This document shows positions 28,298-37,053 of a stretch of DNA of 64,000 nucleotides, piece by piece; position 1 is the stretch's first letter, and every line of letters begins with the position of its first letter. Position numbers and translations under genes: made by a program. Below the pieces are notes generated by a model. It saw only the letters and a list, made by a program, of their open reading frames with translations. It did no database searches and was not told the DNA's origin. The stretch spans positions 1-64,000 of the forward strand of contig JAPLPQ010000082.1 in the NCBI GenBank assembly GCA_026400105.1. Reading direction: 5' to 3'. This DNA comes from Burkholderiales bacterium (lineage in GTDB: Bacteria > Pseudomonadota > Gammaproteobacteria > Burkholderiales > Burkholderiaceae_C).

Positions 28298-30307
28298 TCA
28301 AGGAAGGGGGAAACTGATTTTGTCGACCGCCTTCTCAAGCAAGCCGCGGGCCTCGTCGAGCACATCGGCGTCGAGCAGGCGCTTGAGCTGATCGGGGGAG
28401 GTCGATTTGCCGTAGTAGCCGGCGCTCTTGAACTGGCCTTCAAACGTGATGCGATTGAGGATATCGTCGCCCTTCTTGACGCGCAGCGTGTAGCGCGAGA
28501 CGATCGTGCGCTCGCACTGCGCGCTGCATTGCTCTTCGCCAATGTTCACGCGTTCGACCGGCTGGATGCAGTAGCTCACCGGCGGCAAATTCCACAGAAA
28601 TCCCGATGAGAAGCCGCTCTTGGGTCCTATGACACCGTCGCTCAAGTGCTGCGCATCGGGTGCGTAAAGCATGCCGGGCATCTTCTGCCCCAGAATCAAG
28701 CCAGTCAGCTCCATCAAAGCCGGGGTGCGCGTATTACCCAGCGTCTCGATCGGACCACAGGCGGCCAGCGAAGCGGCGGTCCGCGCAGGCGTTCCCAGGC
28801 GCAGCACCTCGAACGAGTCACCCACAGCCACCTTGTCGTGCCTGGTGTCGATCGGCAGGCCTTGATTCAGCATGGTGGGTGACTGTCCGGTATAGCCCGA
28901 GATGCTGGCCTCGAGCGTCGGCAGCAGGATTTCGCGCGTGTCCTTGCCGACGCGGGCCTTGGCCTTGCGCACGATCACGCCTGGCTGGTGTTCGCCGTAC
29001 ACACGGCCCTGGCTGTTGATCTGGTAGGTCTGGCCGCTGCTGGCAACGATTTCGGCGCGATCGCGCTTGAGCTCGCCGAGCTGACCGAGTTTCTTGCTCA
29101 AGTCCGTCAGCGCGTTCTTGATACTGACCTCGCGCCGCTCTTCGGGACCGGCACCAACGCCGCGCACGATCTTGTCGGTGATGACGTCCGTGCCCATGGC
29201 GCTGTAGATGATCCGGCCGCTGTTGTCGATCACGTCGGCAAAGGCGCGGGTTTCGTAGCGGCGCTGTTTCTCGTAATCGAGGTTGGTTCCGGCCTCGTGG
29301 TAAACCGTGTCCGAAACACGCAGGCGCACGATGAAACCGGGCGGGCGGCGCTCGGCAGACTTCATCGTGCTGAGCTCGACGCCTTCCTGTTCGCGCACGG
29401 TCTGCAGCAGCTGCGTGAATCCGGTGTTGATCTGCACCACCGACAGCGGCGCCGCGTCACCGAGCAGCTCGGCGAACAGGCGCGCGATGTAGTCCTTGGC
29501 ATAGCCTTCGGGCTGCTTGTCAACCAGCACGGCCACTCGCGGGCGGTCCTTGCCGGACGCCGCATGCGCGCTGAACTTCTGGAACTGGGCGCCCAGGCTG
29601 ATGCTGCTTGCCAGCACCGGCTTACCTACGGCGTAGTTCTCGCCCGCATAGACGATCTCGACCAGGTTGTCCGCACTATCCTCGATCCGGTCACCTGCAC
29701 CGATGCCCTGGCGATAACCGGCATCAAAGATCAACAGATCACCGGCCCTGTCGGTCAAGTGCGTTTCGATCACGACCGGGTGAAATTGCCTGGGCGCTTC
29801 AGTGGTGAGATCGTGGATCAGCGTGTCGAGCGCCTGCTTGAAGAGACCGCGGCGCTCGTCGTTCAGGTCGGCACGGTTGGCAACGACGGCACGGCTGATG
29901 ACGGTGCGCGAGAGCGTGGTCAGGATTTCGCCCGAAACCACGTTCGTGAAGTAGATGCCACCCGTCAGGGTAGCCACCACGTCGCTGTTGCCATTGCCTT
30001 TATCGACCGCGAAGCTGCTGGCCCGCGTGACGTGAAACGACACGGCAAAGGTGTTGCCGGCGGTGCGCTGGTCGAGCTTGCCGACGCGCGAACCGAAGGC
30101 CGGCGTCAGCGCGTCGTGGATGTACCGGCCCAGGTTGACGACGGCCTGCTGACTCAGGGACTCGCGAAAGAGCGGGTCGAGCTTGGAGTCGCTGGCGGCA
30201 TCATAGAAGAAGCCCTGGACCGGAAATACCTTCGCCTGCTCTGCCGCCGTCGCCGCTACGGAAACGATGCAGGCCAGCCACAGCAGCGGCTTCAGATATC
30301 TGAGCAT
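28298..30307 (-). CDS. large exported protein with FlgT-C/CsgG-like segments, unknown function
   Basis: Signal peptide MLRYLKPLLWLACIVSVAATAAEQA; GDLLIFDAGYRQGIGAGDRIE (FlgT-C-like); RPRVAVLV...FADVIDNSGRIIYSA. Confidence 0.75.
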   Translation of the reverse strand: MLRYLKPLLWLACIVSVAATAAEQAKVFPVQGFFYDAASDSKLDPLFRESLSQQAVVNLGRYIHDALTPAFGSRVGKLDQRTAGNTFAVSFHVTRASSFAVDKGNGNSDVVATLTGGIYFTNVVSGEILTTLSRTVISRAVVANRADLNDERRGLFKQALDTLIHDLTTEAPRQFHPVVIETHLTDRAGDLLIFDAGYRQGIGAGDRIEDSADNLVEIVYAGENYAVGKPVLASSISLGAQFQKFSAHAASGKDRPRVAVLVDKQPEGYAKDYIARLFAELLGDAAPLSVVQINTGFTQLLQTVREQEGVELSTMKSAERRPPGFIVRLRVSDTVYHEAGTNLDYEKQRRYETRAFADVIDNSGRIIYSAMGTDVITDKIVRGVGAGPEERREVSIKNALTDLSKKLGQLGELKRDRAEIVASSGQTYQINSQGRVYGEHQPGVIVRKAKARVGKDTREILLPTLEASISGYTGQSPTMLNQGLPIDTRHDKVAVGDSFEVLRLGTPARTAASLAACGPIETLGNTRTPALMELTGLILGQKMPGMLYAPDAQHLSDGVIGPKSGFSSGFLWNLPPVSYCIQPVERVNIGEEQCSAQCERTIVSRYTLRVKKGDDILNRITFEGQFKSAGYYGKSTSPDQLKRLLDADVLDEARGLLEKAVDKISFPLP

Positions 30308-30319
30308 GCTGTCGCCTGC

Positions 30320-31921
30320 TTATTTTTTGCCGCGTGCGACACTGGTCGCAGCAGGTGCCGGAGCGGCGCAGCTGTTGAGGCACAGCACTAGGGTTTCGCC
30401 CATTTCGGCGCCGTCGAGGTTCCTGCCAGCAAAGGCTGGCTGACTAGACACTGCACCGAAAACCTGCTCCATCGCGCTACTCTTACCCTTGATCGTGACC
30501 GTAGCGCGCACGCCCGCATCGGAGTTCTCCTTGGTTTCCACATCAGTGGCATCAGGAATCTCTCGCAAGGCCTTGGCAAACGCCATGCGCAGCGGAAAAT
30601 TCAGGCCTGCGCCCTTGAACTCGACCGTGTACTGGCGGCCACGCGCAGCACGATCAGCCCAGTAACCCAGCGTGCGGTTGGCAAACTCGGGGGCGAGCAT
30701 GCTCGCGATCTTGGTCGATGCCTTGGCCGAGCAGTCCTCGATGTTGCGACCTGCGGCTTCGGTGCTTTGGGCTGCTGACGAAATCTGTTCACTGCCTGCG
30801 GTCGCGAACACCTTGACCTCAGCCGTGACAGAGCAACTCTGCATGCCGGTCGCCGGGTTGATTTCGCCCGCGATGACAGTGGACGAACCCACCATCAGGA
30901 AGTCGGCGTTCGACTTGCGCGCGAACTCGGCAAATTTAGCCATCTCGGCGCTACTGCCGAGCGTTGCCAGCGTGATCTTGCGGTCACCAAAGAACTTGCT
31001 GCGGGTAATGGAGGAATCAAGCAGGCGCAAATCGTAATCACGCAGCGAGCCACCGAAGGATGAGAGGAACACCGAGTTGGCAATCGGCTTGGAAGTATCC
31101 TGGTATTCGACCAGCTTGCGGTAGGAAGCCTTCTCGTGGCTTTGGGCGTCGACATTGGCCTGGTAACTGGAAGCGCTCGCCGATTTCGACGATGCTGACG
31201 CAGCCACGCTGTCGTTCGAGCGATAGCTGGCCGCGCTCGCGCTCTGGCCCCTGAAGCTGCTACTCGAGGCCGCCGCACCTGCACCGTTGTAATCCTGGAC
31301 GGCAACGGCGCTGTTTGCTACGCCGGCCACCTGCGAGGCAGACGCGCGCGATGCGTTCACGCTCGAGGAGGCGGCCATCGCCGCACTGCTCGACAACGAA
31401 CTGGCACTGGCAGCACGAGTCTTGTCCTTGTAGGAGGCACCGGCGTCATACGAATATTCGGTCAGTTCGCGCAGCGGCACTTTCAGGTCGCGGCTGTTGG
31501 TCACGAACTCGTCGACCAGCATCAGGATCGAGAAGCTGCGGTCATTGAGCTTGTCGAGTTCGGTCCCGCGGATCGCGTTCTTAATCTGGCGCCGGTCCAC
31601 ATGAGCGTCGATGCGCGTGACGAAATCGGCCCCTTCGCGCACTTCTTCAATGACGCGCACTTCGCGCAGTTGCTTGGCGACCTCGTGGACGATCGCGGCG
31701 TGGCGGCTGTCGCTGGCGTCGAGCGCGGTGGCATCCTTGATCGCCTTGATGACAGCGTCGCGCAACGCTTCCTGCTTGGCTGCGTTGCGGATCGAGGCGG
31801 CATCACCGGCGCCCACGGGAGTGCGGCCTTCACCGATCACGGTGTTCTGGGCCAGTGCGGGAACGGCCGTCAGACTGGCAGCCAGCGCCAAGCCGATTGC
31901 AGTCAGGGTATGTCTTTTCAT
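30320..31921 (-). CDS. exported FlgT-N/LPP20-like protein with Ser/Ala-rich low-complexity segment
   Basis: Signal peptide MKRHTLTAIGLALAASLTAVPALAQ; VIGEGRTPVGAGDAASIRNAAKQEALRDAVIKAIKDA; central AASASSLSSSAAMAASSSVNASRASAS. Confidence 0.78.
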   Translation of the reverse strand: MKRHTLTAIGLALAASLTAVPALAQNTVIGEGRTPVGAGDAASIRNAAKQEALRDAVIKAIKDATALDASDSRHAAIVHEVAKQLREVRVIEEVREGADFVTRIDAHVDRRQIKNAIRGTELDKLNDRSFSILMLVDEFVTNSRDLKVPLRELTEYSYDAGASYKDKTRAASASSLSSSAAMAASSSVNASRASASQVAGVANSAVAVQDYNGAGAAASSSSFRGQSASAASYRSNDSVAASASSKSASASSYQANVDAQSHEKASYRKLVEYQDTSKPIANSVFLSSFGGSLRDYDLRLLDSSITRSKFFGDRKITLATLGSSAEMAKFAEFARKSNADFLMVGSSTVIAGEINPATGMQSCSVTAEVKVFATAGSEQISSAAQSTEAAGRNIEDCSAKASTKIASMLAPEFANRTLGYWADRAARGRQYTVEFKGAGLNFPLRMAFAKALREIPDATDVETKENSDAGVRATVTIKGKSSAMEQVFGAVSSQPAFAGRNLDGAEMGETLVLCLNSCAAPAPAATSVARGKK

Positions 31922-31938
31922 GCTGTTCTAACCTTGGC

Positions 31939-32448
31939 TTATTTCAATGCGGGGACCTTGAGGACGATGTCGCCAGCACGCAGCACCTGCATACCCTCTT
32001 TCTCGGTGATCGAAACCGAACCACTGTCCTGCTCTTCTTCCTTCTTGGACTCGCGGCCGGGAAAGTGGATCTTCATCAGGTCCTTGTAGGCCACCATCGA
32101 CTTAATCGGCTCCAGATTTACGTTGCTGTCGATCTGGACGTCATCCTTGAGGCCGGTCTTGAGTGCCTGCTCAAGTGCTACCAGCGCGGCGTTCCTGTCG
32201 CCCGCCTGGGCCTGTGCCTGCGCAAGCACGAAATAAGCCTCATACTGCTCTGGCGCCTTTTCGGTCCATTTCTTGGCGGTCTGCACAGCGGTGGCAAAGT
32301 TGCGTGACGCCAGTGCGGCGCTGGCGTCGGCCTTGAGCTTTTCTGCATTTGCCAACAAATCGCAGGCGCTGAGAACCAGGCCGAGGCACAAAGTGACCAC
32401 GACGTTACGTGCGGTGCGTGTAGCGAAGGCTCTGGATGCGTGCTTCAT
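31939..32448 (-). CDS. TPR-like lipoprotein
   Basis: Lipobox LSAC (VVVTLCLGLVLSACDLLA) followed by TPR-like KWTEKAPEQYEAYFVLAQAQAQAGDRNAALVALEQALK. Confidence 0.75.
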   Translation of the reverse strand: MKHASRAFATRTARNVVVTLCLGLVLSACDLLANAEKLKADASAALASRNFATAVQTAKKWTEKAPEQYEAYFVLAQAQAQAGDRNAALVALEQALKTGLKDDVQIDSNVNLEPIKSMVAYKDLMKIHFPGRESKKEEEQDSGSVSITEKEGMQVLRAGDIVLKVPALK

Positions 32449-32457
32449 GAAAATATC

Positions 32458-32934
32458 TCAGCGTGCAAACATTTGAAGGGTGTAACTACGGCCGTACTGG
32501 CTCTGGCACAGCCCCGAAAGCGTCTGAGACAGATAGCCGACATTGACGTCGTTGCGCACCGGCACGATGCAGCTCAGGTTGGCACCCTTCGTCTGCAGGC
32601 GCCCGTTGATCACGAAGCTGCGCAGGCAATAGGGGTTGGGATCGTCGCGGCAGGATTCGGGCTGCACATGCAGCCGCCCCATCGGAGTTCCATCGGTTCG
32701 ACTGACTTCGAACTGCGCGCTCCCCGCCAGAAACTGCATCTGCCCCTGCAGAGACTGCTCGGTGGGACCGGCGTTCTGGGCATACAGCTCCAGGCGCACA
32801 TAGCGCGAGAGATCCGGCGTAACAGAGACGGAAGGTGCGGCAGGAACAACTGAACCCTGAGGGGAAGACGATGCACAGCCTATGAACAAAGTCGACAAGA
32901 TGCACAGATAACAGGTAGGAATGATTCTTTTCAT
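32458..32934 (-). CDS. lipoprotein of unknown function
   Basis: MKRIIPTCYLCILSTLFIGCASSS lipobox; no recognised domain. Confidence 0.72.
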   Translation of the reverse strand: MKRIIPTCYLCILSTLFIGCASSSPQGSVVPAAPSVSVTPDLSRYVRLELYAQNAGPTEQSLQGQMQFLAGSAQFEVSRTDGTPMGRLHVQPESCRDDPNPYCLRSFVINGRLQTKGANLSCIVPVRNDVNVGYLSQTLSGLCQSQYGRSYTLQMFAR

Positions 32935-32955
32935 ATCATATTCAAATATTGTTAT

Positions 32956-32983
32956 TTTATATACTGCTGAATATAAATTTCAA
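32956..32983 (-). promoter_or_regulatory. candidate sigma70 promoter of the envelope cassette
   Basis: On the minus strand TTGAAA-N16-TATAAA inside a strongly AT-rich tract. Confidence 0.55.
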
Positions 32984-33200
32984 ATAAGAAATCATCATAC
33001 ATGATGTGAAAATGAGCCAATGCTGCCGTCTAATGCACCGGACGGGCGATACGGGGGGCATCACCGACAGCATCATGGGTATGCGATGGAGCCAACAGCG
33101 GTGTGGGTTTCCAGCAAGCACTGTCGGAGTTCTTGGCCGTTATAGGTACGGTGCCACGCCAGGCCGAACTGGTCGCTGTCAGATGAGCGCACGGCACTAA

Positions 33201-33221
33201 CTCAAGCCGCCACGGCTTGAG
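33201..33221. other. perfect inverted repeat CTCAAGCCG-CCA-CGGCTTGAG
   Basis: 9-bp arms, 3-nt loop, no T tract. Confidence 0.6.
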
Positions 33222-33287
33222 CTCACAGTCGATGTGATGTCTCCCCTACGCTACCTCGTCAAGGGAGAAGAGTAGCGCCAACGCGCC

Positions 33288-33665
33288 TCAAGGCAGCGGA
33301 TGCAAGGGCTGCGCCGCGTGGTGCGGATGCTCGAGCCGGCGGATCACTTCCTTGACGATGCCGAACATCAGCGCCCGGTCGCGGCTCGGGTGATCGGAGA
33401 AATGGACCTTGGTAGCGCCGATCTCGGCGCCGTCGGGCTCGCTCGCGTCTTCCGAAGTCGGAAATACCAGCGACAGCCCATGCTGCGCCAGCAGCGGCCC
33501 GCAGGCCGCCCAGTCGCGCGTCCAGGCCGGCAACGCCTGCGCGCCGGCCCAGAGCGTGCCGACGCTCTCGTAGCATTCCTCGATCTGCTGGTGTCCCAGC
33601 AGCTGCGCCAGCTGCCGCTCCTTGGCAATGCAGCTGCGGAAATAGTCCTGGTCGCTGATGCGCAT
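33288..33665 (-). CDS. conserved-looking hypothetical protein
   Basis: MRISDQDYFRSCIAKERQLAQLLGHQQIEECYESVGTLWAGAQALPAWTRDWAACGPLLAQHGLSL. Confidence 0.65.
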   Translation of the reverse strand: MRISDQDYFRSCIAKERQLAQLLGHQQIEECYESVGTLWAGAQALPAWTRDWAACGPLLAQHGLSLVFPTSEDASEPDGAEIGATKVHFSDHPSRDRALMFGIVKEVIRRLEHPHHAAQPLHPLP

Positions 33666-33735
33666 GTCGATCTCCTCACGGTGGATGCTGGAACGATTGA
33701 ATGCGCAGCCGGCCCGGGCGTCAAGCCTGGCCGGC

Positions 33736-35217
33736 TCAGGCGGCTTCGCTCCCCTTGGCACCCAGCCGGTCGATCAGCACCGCGCTGGCCTGATTGAGCC
33801 CGACCACCTCGACCGCACAGCCATGGTGGCGCAGCCGCTCGACCACCTTGTCGAGCGCGGCCACTGCCGTGATGTCCCAGAAATGCGCCCGTGCGAGGTC
33901 GATCCGCACCGGGCGCCGCTCGGCATCGAGGATGTCGAAGGCCTCGATGAAGGCATCGGCCGAAGCAAAGAACACCTGGCCGGTGACGCGCCAGGTGCGC
34001 AGGCCGGTGCTGTCGTCGTCCTCGGCGCGCACTTCGAGCAGGTGCGATACCTTGACGGCGAACAGCACGCCGGTCAACAGCACGCCAACTCCGACGCCAG
34101 CGGCCAGGTTGTGGGTCGCGATCGTCACCACCACGGTCGCCAGCATGACCGCGCTCGAGCTGCGCGGATGCACCACCAGCGCGCGCAGCGAAGCCCAGTT
34201 GAAGGTGGAAGCCGACACCATCACCATGATCGCGACCAGCGCCATCACTGGCACCCGCGACACCCAGGGCTTGAGCGCCACCATCAGCAGCAGCAGGAAG
34301 ACGCCAGCAAACAGGGTGGAGAGCCGGCCGCGGCCACCGTACTTCACGTTGCCGACCGCCTGGCCGATCATGCCGCAGCCCGCGATGCCGCCGAACAGGC
34401 TGGCCGCCATGTTGGCCAGCCCGAGGCCCGAGCATTCGCGGTTCTTGTCGCTCGGGGTCTCGGTCATCTCGTCGACCACGCTGGCGGTCAGCACCGACTC
34501 GAGCAGGCCGACCATGGCGATCGCCAGCGCCGGCAGCGCGATGATGCGCAGCGTCTCGAGCGACAGCGGCACCTCGGGCAGGCCGAAGCTCGGCAGCGCA
34601 TCGGGCAGCCGGCCGAGGTCGGCCACCGTCGCCAGCGGCAGACCCAGCGCCTGACTCAGCAGCGTCAGGACCAGGACGCAGATCAGCGGCGGCGGAATCA
34701 GCGTGAAGACGGCCCAGGGCAGCAGCGGCAGGCCGTAGATCAGCAACAGGCCCAGCGCCAGCATGGCCCAGCCCATGCCGTTGGCGGCCTGCAGATGGGG
34801 CCATTGCGCGGCAAAGATCAGCAGCGCCAGCGCATTGACGAAGCCGGTGCGGACCGAACTCGAGACAAAGCGCACCAGCACGCCCAGGCGCAACAAGCCG
34901 AACGCGACCTGCACCAGCCCGGCCAGCAGACCGGCCGCCAGCAGGTAGGCCAGGCCGTGCGCGGCCATCAGCGGCGCCGCCACCAGCGCCACCGAGCCAG
35001 CCGCCGCCGACACCATGGCCGGACGCCCGCCCGCGAACGCGATCACCAGGCTGATGACGAAGGAGGCGAACAGCCCGACCGCCGGATCGACGCCGGCGAC
35101 GAAGGAGAACGCGATCACCTCGGGAATCAGCGCGAAGGTCGCGACCGCGCCGGCCAGCAGCTCGCGCGGGATGCTCGGCGCCCATTCGGCGCGCAGGCGT
35201 TGCAGGGAATGCTTCAT
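33736..35217 (-). CDS. SulP family anion transporter with C-terminal STAS domain
   Basis: Multiple TMs, SDKNRECSGLGLANMAASLFGGIAGCGMIGQ, C-terminal VRIDLARAHFWDITAVAALDKVV STAS. Confidence 0.93.
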   Translation of the reverse strand: MKHSLQRLRAEWAPSIPRELLAGAVATFALIPEVIAFSFVAGVDPAVGLFASFVISLVIAFAGGRPAMVSAAAGSVALVAAPLMAAHGLAYLLAAGLLAGLVQVAFGLLRLGVLVRFVSSSVRTGFVNALALLIFAAQWPHLQAANGMGWAMLALGLLLIYGLPLLPWAVFTLIPPPLICVLVLTLLSQALGLPLATVADLGRLPDALPSFGLPEVPLSLETLRIIALPALAIAMVGLLESVLTASVVDEMTETPSDKNRECSGLGLANMAASLFGGIAGCGMIGQAVGNVKYGGRGRLSTLFAGVFLLLLMVALKPWVSRVPVMALVAIMVMVSASTFNWASLRALVVHPRSSSAVMLATVVVTIATHNLAAGVGVGVLLTGVLFAVKVSHLLEVRAEDDDSTGLRTWRVTGQVFFASADAFIEAFDILDAERRPVRIDLARAHFWDITAVAALDKVVERLRHHGCAVEVVGLNQASAVLIDRLGAKGSEAA

Positions 35218-35286
35218 GATGTCAAATGAAAAAACCGGCGCCACCCAGACAGGCAGCGCCGGCGTTGGAGCCATGGCCAGAGGAAA

Positions 35287-36141
35287 TCAGTCCGGTTGGA
35301 ATCCCAGCAGCTTGAACGGGGTATCGAACAATATCTGCCTTCTGGCTGCAGGATCGGTGACCTGCTGCTCGAACAGTTCCAGCAAGGCCCCGATGTCCAG
35401 ACGCTGCCTGGCACGCAGATGCGGCCAGTCCGAGGCCCACAGGCAATGGGCCGGGCCATAGGCGGCCAGTATTTCGGCCACATGGCGGTCCGCATCCGGG
35501 TAGGGATACTCGAGGGCCGAGAACTTGTCGAAGCCGGACAGCTTGATGTAGCAGCGGCCGGTTTCAGCCAGCGCCAGCAGGGCGGAGAAGCCCGCGCCTT
35601 GCAGTCCGTCGCGCAGGCCGGGCCGACCGCAATGATCGATCAGGAATCGCGCCGGTGAATTCCTGATGGCCGGAGCCAGCCGCAGGATCTGGTCGTCCCG
35701 GACCTGTATCTGCACCAGCAGGCCCGCAGCGGCCAGGCGTTGCCAGAACTTCTCATGACCGGGGTAGGCATCCTCCCCCAGCAGCGCGAAGTTGTGCGCG
35801 ATGCCCACCACGCCGCGCGCCTTGAGTTCCTGCAACTCGGCGTCGCTGCAGGAGAAATCCGCGATCGCAATGCCCTTGAAGCGGTTGCCGCCCGTCTCGA
35901 TCGCGTCGAGCAGGCAGCGGTTGTCGGCGCCATAGCCGGAGTTGGGCTGCACCAGCAGGGCATGCCTGATGCCATGGCTGTCCATCAGCTGGCGCCAATA
36001 GCTCGCCGGCGCGATCTCCCCCCCCGTCGGACGGTAGGCCACGTCCGGAGAGTAGGGAAATCTCAGGGGATCGAACACATGGCAATGCGTGTCGATCTTC
36101 GGAAACGCCACATCAACGGGCCGCTGCGATGCAGGATTCAT
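35287..36141 (-). CDS. amidohydrolase family (2-pyrone-4,6-dicarboxylate hydrolase-like)
   Basis: KIDTHCHVFDP, FLIDHCGRPGLRDG, LWASDWPH. Confidence 0.9.
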   Translation of the reverse strand: MNPASQRPVDVAFPKIDTHCHVFDPLRFPYSPDVAYRPTGGEIAPASYWRQLMDSHGIRHALLVQPNSGYGADNRCLLDAIETGGNRFKGIAIADFSCSDAELQELKARGVVGIAHNFALLGEDAYPGHEKFWQRLAAAGLLVQIQVRDDQILRLAPAIRNSPARFLIDHCGRPGLRDGLQGAGFSALLALAETGRCYIKLSGFDKFSALEYPYPDADRHVAEILAAYGPAHCLWASDWPHLRARQRLDIGALLELFEQQVTDPAARRQILFDTPFKLLGFQPD

Positions 36142-36162
36142 ATCGATGCCCTGCCTTGCGAA

Positions 36163-36966
36163 TCAGGCGCCGCAGCATTTCTTGAACTTCTTGCCGCTGC
36201 CGCAGGAGCAGGGATCGTTGCGGCCGGGCTCCTCGCCCTTGACCACCTGCTCGACGCGCGGGCCGATGCTCTTCCAGAGGTCGCGCAGGTCGTAGGCGGC
36301 CCAGATCGCGTCGCCATAGGCGTTGATGCGGGCCTGGCTCACGCTCGGCGGGCTGTCCTCGCCGAACATGCTGATGACCGGCTCGCCGTCGTCGTCCTCG
36401 GTCAGCGTGATGATGCGGTTCAGCGCGTCTTCCAGCCACTCGCGCGCTTCCTTGTCGCGCGGGGCGGCCCATTCCTCGGGCCAGGTCTCGACCACGAACA
36501 TGAAGCCCAGCGCCCAGACCTGGGCGAAATAGGGCAGCTCCTGATCGGCCAGTTCATCGGCCATCTCGGCGCGCTCGGACTCGCTCATCGCGGCGACGGC
36601 ACCGCGCACGTCCATGACTTCGGGCGCGTAGGCGCGCGCGTCCTCGAGGTTGTCGACCTGGGCGTCGAGCGCGGTGACGACCTCGTTCCAGCGCCGGTTC
36701 CACAGCGTCAGGAACTGCTCGTACTGCTCAGGGCTGGCGAACAGCTCGGGGCCGAACTGGCCGCTGTCCTCGTCGCCCATCAGGGCGCCGAAATACTCGG
36801 CGGCCGGAATGTCGCGGCGGCAGCAGATCAGCGCGGCGATCACGCCCTCGCAGAACTCCCATTGCGGGACTTCGTCGAGGCGCTCGCGCAGGCTGTCCAG
36901 GATCTGGTCGAGCGCGTCGAATTCCTGGTCGTTCATGGGCTCAAGGGCGGGGGTAGCGGTGTTCAT
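36163..36966 (-). CDS. UPF0149/YecA family protein with C-terminal SEC-C zinc motif
   Basis: C-terminus GRNDPCSCGSGKKFKKCCGA; helical YecA-like N-terminal part. Confidence 0.9.
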   Translation of the reverse strand: MNTATPALEPMNDQEFDALDQILDSLRERLDEVPQWEFCEGVIAALICCRRDIPAAEYFGALMGDEDSGQFGPELFASPEQYEQFLTLWNRRWNEVVTALDAQVDNLEDARAYAPEVMDVRGAVAAMSESERAEMADELADQELPYFAQVWALGFMFVVETWPEEWAAPRDKEAREWLEDALNRIITLTEDDDGEPVISMFGEDSPPSVSQARINAYGDAIWAAYDLRDLWKSIGPRVEQVVKGEEPGRNDPCSCGSGKKFKKCCGA

Positions 36967-37053
36967 GCCGGCAGTGTAACGGCCCGCCGTGGCGGCTGGC
37001 TAGGCAGGCGCAGCCGTTCAGGGCTAGACTGAAGCGGCAGATCAGGAGACCGC

